A stretch of DNA of 41,909 nt, taken from NCBI GenBank assembly GCA_022824565.1, contig JAJDZQ010000081.1:1-41909 (forward strand), read 5' to 3'. Below are positions 8,311 to 16,626 of this stretch, one piece after another. The stretch comes from Anaerolineae bacterium. GTDB taxonomy: Bacteria > Chloroflexota > Anaerolineae > Aggregatilineales > Phototrophicaceae. How positions within the stretch are numbered: position 1 is the stretch's first letter; every line of letters starts with the position of its first letter. Made by a program: the position numbers and the translations under genes. The notes under the pieces were generated by a model. That model saw only the letters and a program-made list of their open reading frames with translations, was not told the DNA's origin and did no database searches.

Positions 8311-9923
8311 CTGCTTTTGCCTTTCTTCTGTTTGCGAGCTTTGATTTGCTGCTTGTAAAAGTCGAGCAGGTCTTGATCTTGCCGCTCGTCCCAGACCATC
8401 GGCTCGCGGATGACATCAAGCGTGCTGTCACGCGCGCTCTGACGTTGGCGCAAACCAACCTCTGTACCATAGAGGATGATGGGCGGGTTGGGCAGGCTCA
8501 TTTGCAGCTTTACGGCGCGTTTCAACTTGTCGCAATCGTCCCGGGCGATCAGCGAAAAGCGATCCATATCGTGGTTGTCGACGAAGCTGGGTCGCACAAA
8601 GTCGGCCTCGAAGTAGCGGTTGTGGCTGTCGATGAAGGCTGCCAGCCGCCTCTCATCCCAGCTGCCCCAGCCATAGGTATTGCGCAGCGCCTCGGTCAGC
8701 GAAAAGTCGAGGCAGCCATCCAGCCGGCCCGTATAGCTGCGCAAATAGGCTGGCGTGTCGATAATCTCGCCCAGCAGCACACATTCGGGGTGCTTGGCGC
8801 GCATCCTTGGTCGAAAATGTGACCAGAAATTCTGCCCGGGTCCCGCCGCTACATCCAGCCGATAGCCGTCCACGCCAAAGCGGCGCAGGTTGAATTCGCC
8901 ATTGGCAATCATCCATTCGCAGGCAGCGGGGTGCTCCAGGTTGATCTCGGGCATGGTCTTGACATTGAAGAAACTTTTGTAGCCCTGCCGATAGCGCTCG
9001 CTGAAAGTAAACCAGGCGCGGTAGGGGCTGTCTTCGCTGCTGCAGGCATCGCGGAAAATGGGATGATCGTTGGAAATATGGTTGGCAGCCAGATCCAGCA
9101 GGACCCGGATGCCACGTTTGCTTGCGGCCTCCACGACTGCATCCAGCGCTGCTTCTCCGCCCAGGCGCGGTTCAATGCGCTGATAATCGGCGATGTCATA
9201 ACCGTGATGCGAAGGACTGACCCAGCAGGGGCTCAACCACAGGCAATTCGCGCCCAGCTCGGCAATGTAGTCCAGCTTGTCGCGCACACCCCAGAGCGTG
9301 CCGCCACAGACGCCCTGCAGGTCGTCAGTTTGCTGCCAGTCCCTGTTGACGCCGGGATAAAAGCGGTCGAGGAAGATGTGATAGATGACCGCTTGCTTGA
9401 TCCAGTCTGGGGCGCGCAGCCGATCGACATGATAGCAAAAGAGCGGCGCTTCGCTTTGTGGAGTCGGCGCGAAGGGCGTGTCGGCGGGGATATTGCCAAA
9501 GTGCAGCATGGTCGCATGGCGCGTACATTCTTCAGAGGGCGGAAAGTCGGCATGAACAATTCGCCCATCGTTCTGGTGCCCGCTGATGCAATAGCGAACC
9601 AACGTGCCGTCGGCCTGCGGCGGGATGCTCGCCCGCCAGCGCGCGAGGTAATCCCAGACGACCGTGTCCCATTCTGTGTCTGCCAGCGCGAAGTCGACGG
9701 TCCTGGCGTCTCCAGCGCGTGGGTCGCTGCCATCTGTCGTGTAGCGCAGCTTGGCGCTTTCTATGGGCAGATCGTTGGCGGTGGTCAGGTGGATCGTGAC
9801 GGCATCGTCCGGCCTGGGGTCGAGCGGCGTCATGTCGTGCTGATGCTGGATGCCACTGCGCAAAGCACGATGCGTCGTCAGCTTGAGTTGGTCGCTAATC
9901 AGCTTGCCAAAGATGATGTCCAT
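8307..9923 (-). CDS. GH13 alpha-amylase-family enzyme with N-terminal beta domain
   Basis: Residue numbers here count from the preferred ATG at 9923 (538 aa, beginning MDIIFGKL). An N-terminal beta domain (TDGSDPR region) precedes the catalytic barrel. All four GH13 motifs are present: region I DLAANH, region II GYRLDVAAG with nucleophile D357, region III LLGE with acid/base E386, and region IV FVDNHD with D452. It probably acts on maltodextrin or a related alpha-glucan (neopullulanase/maltogenic type), apparently in the cytoplasm as no signal peptide is seen. The frame is open to 10025, but GAGGAG 12 bases before 9923 and the domain start favour the shorter form. Downstream it overlaps the VOC gene. 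Confidence 0.9.
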   Translation of the reverse strand: MDIIFGKLISDQLKLTTHRALRSGIQHQHDMTPLDPRPDDAVTIHLTTANDLPIESAKLRYTTDGSDPRAGDARTVDFALADTEWDTVVWDYLARWRASIPPQADGTLVRYCISGHQNDGRIVHADFPPSEECTRHATMLHFGNIPADTPFAPTPQSEAPLFCYHVDRLRAPDWIKQAVIYHIFLDRFYPGVNRDWQQTDDLQGVCGGTLWGVRDKLDYIAELGANCLWLSPCWVSPSHHGYDIADYQRIEPRLGGEAALDAVVEAASKRGIRVLLDLAANHISNDHPIFRDACSSEDSPYRAWFTFSERYRQGYKSFFNVKTMPEINLEHPAACEWMIANGEFNLRRFGVDGYRLDVAAGPGQNFWSHFRPRMRAKHPECVLLGEIIDTPAYLRSYTGRLDGCLDFSLTEALRNTYGWGSWDERRLAAFIDSHNRYFEADFVRPSFVDNHDMDRFSLIARDDCDKLKRAVKLQMSLPNPPIILYGTEVGLRQRQSARDSTLDVIREPMVWDERQDQDLLDFYKQQIKARKQKKGKSR

Positions 9924-10025
9924 AGCTGGAATGCGCTCCTCTGGGGAAAAGCGGACGGAATCGCCACGCAGAATTGTAACACCGATGCCCGACATCCATT
10001 TTGGATATCCGCCCATCGCTGGCAA

Positions 10026-10045
10026 GCCTATTTTACAAAATAGGC
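10026..10045. promoter_or_regulatory. Near-perfect palindrome, candidate operator of the amylase-like gene
   Basis: GCCTATTTTACAAAATAGGC has two perfect 9-base half-sites around a 2-base centre. It lies about 100 bases upstream of the preferred amylase start. A second, smaller dyad (ATCCATTTTGGAT, 9995-10007) lies between it and a TACAAT-like -10 at 9973-9978 on the minus strand. AT-rich palindromes of this size are typical binding sites for dimeric repressors, and starch-type genes are often so controlled. The regulator is not in this window. A farther TGTCTCA/TGAGACA pair lies at 10065-10071 and 10110-10116. Confidence 0.55.
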
Positions 10046-10163
10046 AATGTAACCCGGCGCTATTTGTCTCAAACTGAAATACTTCAAAATTGCCCGTTGC
10101 CAGCTTTAATGAGACATAGTATCAATAAGGAGCCTTGCCGTCTATATTCCAGCCCTGTTCGGC

Positions 10164-12731
10164 TTAGCTCTCGGGATGCTCGTGGCTGGGCGTATGCTGA
10201 TGATAAATCCCCTGCCGGTGCATGAGCTGGTGCAGGCGGTTGTGCGCTGCCGCGACTGAGGCGCGAACCCGCTTGTATTGCCGGGTTTCGCTGCGTGTGG
10301 CCAAGGTGTCGATGTAAGCCAGCGCGCCTTCAATCTGTTCCAGCACCGCCATGGCATCTGCGCGTTTGAATGGCCGCGCGCCAGCTACCCGCACCTGGAC
10401 ACTGCTGCTGTGCGCCGCGATTTCGCCCTCTCGCCCGGCATGACTGCCCCGCACGCGCAGCCCGATCCAGGTCGATTCACTGACCGGGATGTCGCAGCTG
10501 CCCTCAGCCTTCAAGTCGCCACCGATGCTGGTTTCTTCTGCGCAATAGCCACCCACCACGACTTCGACCTTGTCGATAGGCAGCGCCGCCGATTCGACCC
10601 GCCAAGACACCGCTACCGTCCCGCCGCCAACCGGCAGATCGAGCCGACTGCCCGGCGACAAACCCTCGACAGCCAGCTCCAGCAGCGGACCCACAGTGAC
10701 AAAGGTATTGCCAGCCTTAACCGCGTCCATCCAGTTTTCGTAGGTGAATTCGCGCGCGCCCAAATGCGCATATGTGCGGATGCCGCCCAGCAGCATATCT
10801 GCGCCCATCTTGTCCGAACCGCCAACCACCGGAATCTGATAGCCCAGGTTTAGATATCGATACCAATCCAGCAGCCCATACGGCGTTATCTGGGCGTTGA
10901 AAGGATTAAATGTCATCATTTCGATGGCGTGCACCAGCCCCAGCACGATGTCGGCGGCGCGTTCGGCTTGAGGGTTAGGCGCATGTGGCAGCACCACCAG
11001 CCCATTCTGATCGATGCAGCGCTGCGCCCATTGCGCCATGCTGACTTCCAACGCATCGCCAATCGCCGATTCCGAAGGTCCGCCGCTGCACAAGGGATGG
11101 ATCATCGCGCCCGAATAACCCAGCAGCGATATATGTCCCAGCACTTGCATGCGGTTTTCTGTGCCGACCCGCACCAAGAATTCGCCAGCGCCGCCGAAGT
11201 CTTTTGCGCCAAAGGTCGTGCGCCCGTCGAAGTCGCTGACATTGCTGTACATCTCGCCCCATTGGCTGGCCAGCAGATTGACGACATTGACGCCTTCAGC
11301 CGCGCCTTCCAGCCAGGCTGTTTGTGGGCTGAGGAAATGCACATGTGTATCGGCAGATACCCAGCCGCGCTCGCCCCAATCCAGCAACTTGTCCAGGCTA
11401 AAGGTGATCTCGTCCGTCTCGAGCGTAACGCAGAAGCTCGTCCGGACGGGCTTGATTTCATAGCCGCGCGTGATCTCTACGAAGACCTCGCCCAGCGGCG
11501 CTTCTAGCTCGCAGTTGCCCAGAATATAGGCATATTGGTTGGCGCCATTGACGAACTCGCCGTAGTTGTCTTCGAACCAGTTGCGGTTGACGCGCCGATG
11601 ATTGCCCCGCGGTGGCAGGTATTCGCCCGCTTCGCCATGAAAGTGGATGCGCGCAGCCACCTCGCGCCCTTGCGAATCGACCACTTTGACGCGCAGCAGA
11701 CGCCGTGATGCCAATGTTTCGACCCGTCCCTCGCGCTCCAGCTGCGCCAGCTCGTGGACGAGCAGTTCGCCATTTGCTCCCCGCAGATATAGCCTTGCAT
11801 CTGGGTGCGCGGCGAATTCAATGAATGCGCGGTCGGGGGCAGATTGCGGCTGCACATTGGTGTCATCGCCAAACCAGGCAGCGCGGTCGTAGGTTTGCAG
11901 GGCTCGCGCCGAGATCACATTGCCCAGATCAATATCGACATCGTCCAATTCGCCAAGCCCGTTGAATGCGACGCCCGCGGGCAGCTGCAAGGTTACCTTT
12001 TGTCGCGCGCGAGACCGCAATGGATGCGCCGCAACCTGCGTGGTGCTAATGCCATAGATCAGCGCGCGTTCGTCTTTGGCGATGCAGCGAATCTCGCTTA
12101 TGGGTTTGTCTGGCTGTGGGTTGGGCAGCGCATAGAGCCAGATATGCTCGGCATAGCTATCGCGTGCGGCATTATGACGGGTTTCGCCCTGTCCGTAGGC
12201 AGATTCTGGCCTGCGCCCCAGTTGCAGCGCCTCGGACACTGTGCCCACGACCGTGTCTTGGTTGTGCGGCACGGCGGCAAACGCGCTGGCGCCCCATTCC
12301 ACATGCGCCTGCTGAATGGCAAAGCGTCGCCGGATCGGCACGGATATCGAGCTGCCATCGGAAAAATGTAGCTGGTATTCCGCCACCAGATCGCCCAGAT
12401 CGTTGCCAGGCCTTGCGCCCGTGGCATGCTGCCTGCCGCGGAAATCTGCCAGATCATCAGGCAGTTGCAGCGCCCGGTCGGCCACGATATGCGCGAATAG
12501 TAGGTAGCTCGCCAGCCGCTCGCCAGCTGGAATGCAGACACTGTTGTCATCCAGCAATATCGCGTTGTTTGCAGATTGTCTGCCAAAGACAAATGGGATA
12601 CCGCGAAAAGCGCAACTGCCAAACGCAACATCTTCTTGCAGGCGCAGTCCGGCGTCCAGCGCGGCGCGGTCGCAGTTGTAGGCAGCGTCCAGCGGCAAGG
12701 GATTGAAGAGCTGGGAAGGTGGGGCGAACAT
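10164..12731 (-). CDS. CehA/McbA-family PHP-like metallohydrolase
   Basis: About 855 residues. The first 450 or so form beta-rich domains without recognisable catalytic motifs. They are followed by a PHP-type metal-dependent hydrolase domain opening GWVSADTHVHFLSPQTA, in which D461, H463 and H465 are likely metal ligands, and continuing with VLPHAPNPQ and VVGGSDKMGADMLLGG. The C terminus has beta structure and a short helical tail. CehA/McbA relatives include carbaryl-type hydrolases and phosphoester-type enzymes; no substrate can be claimed. GTG at 12740 is an alternative, but ATG at 12731 has GGAG eight bases upstream. No signal peptide is visible. It is the first gene of a probable run with the downstream amylase. 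Confidence 0.8.
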   Translation of the reverse strand: MFAPPSQLFNPLPLDAAYNCDRAALDAGLRLQEDVAFGSCAFRGIPFVFGRQSANNAILLDDNSVCIPAGERLASYLLFAHIVADRALQLPDDLADFRGRQHATGARPGNDLGDLVAEYQLHFSDGSSISVPIRRRFAIQQAHVEWGASAFAAVPHNQDTVVGTVSEALQLGRRPESAYGQGETRHNAARDSYAEHIWLYALPNPQPDKPISEIRCIAKDERALIYGISTTQVAAHPLRSRARQKVTLQLPAGVAFNGLGELDDVDIDLGNVISARALQTYDRAAWFGDDTNVQPQSAPDRAFIEFAAHPDARLYLRGANGELLVHELAQLEREGRVETLASRRLLRVKVVDSQGREVAARIHFHGEAGEYLPPRGNHRRVNRNWFEDNYGEFVNGANQYAYILGNCELEAPLGEVFVEITRGYEIKPVRTSFCVTLETDEITFSLDKLLDWGERGWVSADTHVHFLSPQTAWLEGAAEGVNVVNLLASQWGEMYSNVSDFDGRTTFGAKDFGGAGEFLVRVGTENRMQVLGHISLLGYSGAMIHPLCSGGPSESAIGDALEVSMAQWAQRCIDQNGLVVLPHAPNPQAERAADIVLGLVHAIEMMTFNPFNAQITPYGLLDWYRYLNLGYQIPVVGGSDKMGADMLLGGIRTYAHLGAREFTYENWMDAVKAGNTFVTVGPLLELAVEGLSPGSRLDLPVGGGTVAVSWRVESAALPIDKVEVVVGGYCAEETSIGGDLKAEGSCDIPVSESTWIGLRVRGSHAGREGEIAAHSSSVQVRVAGARPFKRADAMAVLEQIEGALAYIDTLATRSETRQYKRVRASVAAAHNRLHQLMHRQGIYHQHTPSHEHPES

Positions 12732-12764
12732 GAGCGACACTCCAATGCAGACCTTTCGCCGAGT

Positions 12765-13895
12765 CTAGACCGCTCGCTGGTCCATCACAAGTTCAAAGTC
12801 CGCGCCACCCAGACAAACGCCGTTGACCTGGATTTCTAGCCGCTGCCGACCAGGATAATAGCTGCGCGTGGAGATGGGGCGGATCGCCATTTTCTTCTGG
12901 ATGCGGATTACCTCGCCGGCTGCCAAACTCAACTTTTTCAGTTTGAAGACCTTGGGCTTGGTCGAGCCATTCGCCTTGACAAAATGCATCACAAAATCGA
13001 CCAGCAGCTTCTGCGTCTCGCCACCACAATTGCGCAGCGCAAATGAGAATTCAATTTGCTTCCCGAACTGCAGCACAGCCGGCGCCACCGTCAGATCGCT
13101 CAGCTCGACCTGGGCTGGAGCATAGCCCAACAGCGCCAGCGCAGACTTGTCGCCGCTTTTGACCAAGGTGCGCAGCGCATGATTGATGAGCCACTGTCGC
13201 TCTTTGCTCGCGCCTTCGCTCCAGGCTGTCATGCGCTCCAGCACAAGCTGTGCATGATCTTTGCTGATGTCATTGAGGTTGTTGGCCACCGAGCGCCGCA
13301 CATAAAGAGCTGGATCGTCTTTCAAGCATTCCAGCAGCGCGAGGACGGGAGTGGGATCGGCGATAAATTCGCGCAAGGGCGACCACCAGGGCAGGCGCGG
13401 GCGGCTGCCTTCGCTGACGAGGCGGCGCACATGCTCGTTTTCATTGTTCGCCCACTGCCGCAATCTCGCCAATGTGGCTGTCGGATACTGGCGGATGAAG
13501 GGGCGGATCGCTCCTTCGCAGGTGGCGTGGCGCGTGATGATGGCTATGGCATGCAACGAGGCTGCGGGATGGTCGAGCCCGTGGCGCTCTACGAATGTCG
13601 GGATGGGCATCAGGCGAAAATCAGGCATGTCCAGCGGCGCGAATCGGCCGTCATCTTTAGCGAGGATGCCTGTCAAAATTGTGAGCGCAGTCGGATAGTC
13701 GGCTGGTAAGAACTCACGCAACTGATCGGCAATCCAGTCGAAGCGCCCTTTCAGCTCCAGCTTCTGCAATTCGCCGGTGGTAGTGGCGACAAAGGCAGCG
13801 CTCGCAAATTGGGGATGCAGGACCGCGATGCGCTCGGCAAGCTGCGCCACCAGCCGCTCGTCTATGTAGTTCTTCAGTAGTGGGAAATCTGCCAT
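12765..13895 (-). CDS. alkC: AlkC-like DNA alkylation repair glycosylase with C-terminal Ig-like domain
   Basis: 376 residues. The first ~260 form a HEAT-like helical solenoid of the AlkC/AlkD superfamily; the signature stretch NEHVRRLVSEGSRPRLPWW is characteristic of AlkC rather than AlkD. The last ~115 residues (from about LSDLTVAPAVLQFGKQ) form a beta-sandwich like the Ig-like domain known in AlkC, which helps grip DNA. The enzyme would excise cationic lesions such as 3-methyladenine or 3-methylcytosine without base flipping. ATG at 13895 is preceded by GAGAAG. It stands alone, 34 bases from CehA, with an inverted-repeat hairpin in its upstream region. Confidence 0.87.
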   Translation of the reverse strand: MADFPLLKNYIDERLVAQLAERIAVLHPQFASAAFVATTTGELQKLELKGRFDWIADQLREFLPADYPTALTILTGILAKDDGRFAPLDMPDFRLMPIPTFVERHGLDHPAASLHAIAIITRHATCEGAIRPFIRQYPTATLARLRQWANNENEHVRRLVSEGSRPRLPWWSPLREFIADPTPVLALLECLKDDPALYVRRSVANNLNDISKDHAQLVLERMTAWSEGASKERQWLINHALRTLVKSGDKSALALLGYAPAQVELSDLTVAPAVLQFGKQIEFSFALRNCGGETQKLLVDFVMHFVKANGSTKPKVFKLKKLSLAAGEVIRIQKKMAIRPISTRSYYPGRQRLEIQVNGVCLGGADFELVMDQRAV

Positions 13896-13939
13896 ATCTT
13901 CTCGGTAATACTAGCAAGACAACGAGTGAAAAAATAAAT

Positions 13940-13999
13940 CACCGAGAACACCAAGTTTAGAGAGTGCACAGAGTGATCACAAGCTCTGTGTTTTCGGTG
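13940..13999. repeat. Nested inverted repeat upstream of alkC
   Basis: Outer arms CACCGAGAACAC (13940-13951) and GTGTTTTCGGTG (13988-13999) pair at 11 of 12 positions; inside them CACAGAG (13967-13973) and CTCTGTG (13984-13990) pair perfectly around a 10-base loop. It lies 45-104 bases before the alkC start. The sequence style matches the CACAGAG repeat family elsewhere in the window, so it is probably a short dispersed element. Confidence 0.6.
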
Positions 14000-14123
14000 T
14001 TGGCTTGCGCGCGGTACTTGGTTGGCTTCACTTTTGCCCGGTGCGGATAAAGGAAGAGACGACCCTGCCGATCGTCTCCGTCTATTCTATGCGCTGGTCA
14101 AGACCGGCCAATTCGATGCCTGC

Positions 14124-14495
14124 CTAGCCCTGCTCGGGGTTGGCGCTCTGCCAGAAAGCCACGCGGTTGCCGGTGGGATCTGTGAAGATGCCCATCGCGC
14201 CGAAGCCCGGTACTTCTTGCCGCGGCAAGACGACTTCGCCACCCAGTTCGCCAACCCGCGCCATATCGGCATCCAGGTCATCGCTGTAAAAGTAGAGCAT
14301 GACATCGCCGGGCTTGATATCGTCGCTGAGGGGCGAAAGCGCCGTGGCCAGGTTGTTGCCGAGGTCGAACATCACATAGGTAAAGTCAGGACCCATGGGC
14401 ACTTCTGTGGCTTCCCAACCCAGCAATGAATTGTAGAAGGCTTTGGCTTCGGCATCGTCTTGGGACGGAATCTCAATATGGACTACTGGACGCAT
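14124..14495 (-). CDS. VOC-family (glyoxalase-like) protein
   Basis: 123 residues from the ATG at 14495. An opening MRPVVHIEIPSQDDAEAKAF and SLLGWE segment, VMLYFYSDDLDADMARV, and the closing FGAMGIFTDPTGNRVAFWQ give the two-module VOC pattern with two characteristic GNRVAFW/HIEIP metal-side strands. This subfamily is often annotated as glyoxalase or 27-kDa antigen-like; the substrate is unknown. The frame stays open upstream to 14567, but that would place the start inside the -35 box; AAGGAG eight bases before 14495 and the promoter at 14539-14567 fix the shorter start. It is transcribed alone and is divergent from the ArsA-type ATPase gene. Confidence 0.88.
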   Translation of the reverse strand: MRPVVHIEIPSQDDAEAKAFYNSLLGWEATEVPMGPDFTYVMFDLGNNLATALSPLSDDIKPGDVMLYFYSDDLDADMARVGELGGEVVLPRQEVPGFGAMGIFTDPTGNRVAFWQSANPEQG

Positions 14496-14538
14496 GATCC
14501 TTGCTCCTTTGTCAAGCGAATATGTGTTCGATGCGCCG

Positions 14539-14567
14539 ATAATAGATAGTTTGTTCTGTAGTGTCAA
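14539..14567 (-). promoter_or_regulatory. Consensus sigma-70 promoter of the VOC gene
   Basis: On the minus strand TTGACA (14567-14562) and TATTAT (14544-14539) are separated by exactly 17 bases. The -35 is a perfect match and the -10 differs at one position. Initiation about seven bases downstream would give a leader of roughly 35-40 bases ending in AAGGAG and the ATG at 14495. It is the best promoter in the window. Confidence 0.8.
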
Positions 14568-14761
14568 GCCCTGGTGTGTTCAGTTGTGTCTGGTTGTGCA
14601 GAAGTGATTTCCAAGCGCCTTGCCTTTGGCATTTTGGGGGAGGAGTTTGGGGTGAGGGGCAAGCAACCCGCCGCTGCCGATTGTGACGCTACTTTCCTGG
14701 CGACCGCGCGTATACTGCTGTGAGACTTGACAAGCATAGACAGAAGGCGGCAGGTGGCTTT

Positions 14762-15958
14762 ATGCGCGTGATTGTGCACACTGGCAAAGGTGGAGTCGGC
14801 AAGACCAGCATTTCGGCGGCGACAGCGCTGCGCTGTGCCGAGCTGGGGCTGAAAACCATAGTCGTCAGCACCGATACGGCGCACAGCCTGGGCGATGCCC
14901 TGGATGTGGAGGTCGGTCCCGAGCCAGTGCAGGTCGCCAATAACTTGTGGGCGCAGGAGATCGACACGCGTTATTCCATGCAGAAATACTGGGGCAGAAT
15001 CCAGGAATACCTGGGCGCATTCTTCAATCGCGAAGGCATCGCCAAAGTCAATGCTGCCGAAGTAACCATCATCCCGGGCTTGGAAGAAGGCGCGCAGTTG
15101 CTGTGGATCAGCGAGTATTTCCAGGCGGGCGAATACGATGTGCTGATTGTCGATGCCGCGCCAACAGCCGAGACCATCCGCCTGTTGAGCCTGCCCGATG
15201 TGACGCGCTGGTGGGTCGAGCGGCTGATGCGCATCGCCCGCGGGCTGGACAGTGTCATCCGCCCCGTGCAGCGCCTATTCAATCGCGGCAAGAAAAACGA
15301 CCTGGGCATTGATATCGCCGAAAATGCCTGGGACCAGGTGCAATTGCTCTTCGATACCCTGGATGGCGTGCGCGAACTGCTCACGAACCCTGAACACGCC
15401 AGCATCCGCTTGGTCACCAATGCCGAGCGCATGGTCATCCGCGAGACCCAGCGCACCTATACCTATCTGAACCTCTACGACTACGCCACCGATGCCATCT
15501 TGGTCAACCGGGTCTTCCCTGACGCAATCCGCGATCCCTTCTTTGATGTCTGGAAGCAGCGCCAAGCCCAAAATATCGAATTTGTGGGCGAGGCATTTGG
15601 CAGCTTGCCCCTGTTGACCGCGCCGTTATTTGGCGAAGAAATGGGCGGGCTGGAGATGCTGCGCCGCCTGGCGGACGAACTATATGGCGAGCGCAACCCG
15701 GCCGAACGTCTGTTTGATGGCGTCGTGCACAAGCTGGAGCGGCTGGATAGCGATGCGAGTTGGTTGCTGCGCGTGCCGATCGGTTTCGCCCGCAAAGAAC
15801 AACTGGATTTGTTCCGGTCTCGCGACGAGATCACGTTGAGCGTAGGTCCCTACCGTCGCAATATCGTGCTGCCCGATGAATTGCAAGAGCTGGAAATCAC
15901 CAGCGCCAAGTTTGAAGACAAGTTCCTCAACATCCGCTTCGAACAGCGGGCTTCGTAG
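14762..15958 (+). CDS. ArsA/Get3-family anion-transporting or tail-anchor ATPase
   Basis: 398 residues from ATG 14762, which follows AGGTGG by four bases; the frame opens 14 codons earlier without a good site. A deviant Walker A P-loop GKGGVGKTS is at 8-16, followed by STDTAHSLGDAL (switch I of the family) and VLIVDAAPTAETIRLLSLP (switch II). The C terminus (about 350-398, IGFARKEQLDL...SVGPYRRNIVLP) resembles the HSP20-like domain attached to bacterial and plant ArsA/Get3 homologues. No arsenic genes (arsB, arsC, arsR) are nearby, so a role in protein or lipid handling is as likely as arsenite efflux. TATACT at 14711-14716 may be its -10 box. Confidence 0.88.
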   Translation: MRVIVHTGKGGVGKTSISAATALRCAELGLKTIVVSTDTAHSLGDALDVEVGPEPVQVANNLWAQEIDTRYSMQKYWGRIQEYLGAFFNREGIAKVNAAEVTIIPGLEEGAQLLWISEYFQAGEYDVLIVDAAPTAETIRLLSLPDVTRWWVERLMRIARGLDSVIRPVQRLFNRGKKNDLGIDIAENAWDQVQLLFDTLDGVRELLTNPEHASIRLVTNAERMVIRETQRTYTYLNLYDYATDAILVNRVFPDAIRDPFFDVWKQRQAQNIEFVGEAFGSLPLLTAPLFGEEMGGLEMLRRLADELYGERNPAERLFDGVVHKLERLDSDASWLLRVPIGFARKEQLDLFRSRDEITLSVGPYRRNIVLPDELQELEITSAKFEDKFLNIRFEQRAS

Positions 15959-15991
15959 CGACGCCCGACCAATCTGAAACATCTCGGATGA

Positions 15992-16073
15992 CGCCTACCA
16001 TAACGCCGCCGACCTTGTGGGCGACCCAAAGCGACGCCCCGACGCCGTTTCTGGCTGTTGTTGCCGTACTTTT
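15992..16073 (+). repeat. Dispersed intergenic repeat, copy 2
   Basis: It aligns collinearly with 1139-1219 (CGCCTACCA, CGCCG, GACCTTGTGGGCGAC, then GTACTTT). It lies just downstream of the ArsA-type gene and ends in a run of seven T, but without a convincing GC stem directly before it. It carries no coding signal. Confidence 0.6.
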
Positions 16074-16144
16074 TTTGAAAGTTGCTGGGTCTGGGGGTAG
16101 CATGGCGCGAAGCGGTGATTCGCTCGCTGCAATTCCCATTTGTA

Positions 16145-16510
16145 TCAGTCGTCCAGCTCGACGCGGATCTTGCGGCTGGTCCCGCCGGTTGCGCCTTCCA
16201 CATCTTCGTCAGCGGTCAGATTGGCGTGCGCCTGACGTTCGTGTTCGGCAGCGCTGCGAGCAGCCGGGTCTTCCATCTCGCTGGCTTTCTTGATTTCGTC
16301 GATGGCGGCATCGATCAGAACGCGGAAGCCGGTCGCGAATTCGTTGCCAGCCGCCTGGGTATGTTCGCGGAAGCCAGGTGGCAGCAGCGACTCCATCGCC
16401 TTGCCAAATTCTTCCAGGCCGCGCCGCTGATGATAGATGAATTGCTCCAGCGGAGTCGTGCCCGCTTCATCCATCGACTCGTCTGGCAGAGGGTTCTGTT
16501 CTTCGCTCAT
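16145..16510 (-). CDS. Small acidic hypothetical protein
   Basis: 121 residues from ATG 16510, chosen because AGGAG lies seven bases upstream; the frame opens 62 codons earlier but that part overlaps the preceding gene and has no site. The protein is soluble, acidic and mostly helical: PLEQFIYHQRRGLEEFGKAM and a following FRVLIDAAIDEIKKASEME segment suggest a helical hairpin, then a charged tail ending IRVELDD. I do not recognise the family. It lies 116 bases downstream of the ccm-associated gene on the same strand and may or may not belong to that operon. Confidence 0.7.
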   Translation of the reverse strand: MSEEQNPLPDESMDEAGTTPLEQFIYHQRRGLEEFGKAMESLLPPGFREHTQAAGNEFATGFRVLIDAAIDEIKKASEMEDPAARSAAEHERQAHANLTADEDVEGATGGTSRKIRVELDD

Positions 16511-16626
16511 CGTGCCGCTCCTGGTTCGCGCTGTCCGATTACCCTTGTATACGCCGAAAGCGCGCGATAGTTGCGCAGCGGCACAGCTTGTCGGCAAGGC
16601 GCGATATTGTGGCGGTGCGGCCAGGT

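Noticed and set aside
14762-15958. Arsenite efflux ATPase in an ars operon
   Set aside because: The ATPase is clear, but no arsB, arsC, arsD or arsR is near, so a specific arsenic role is not supported.
16061-16077. Intrinsic terminator of the ArsA-type gene at the T7 run
   Set aside because: No stable GC stem directly precedes the T-run; the sequence is part of a dispersed repeat.
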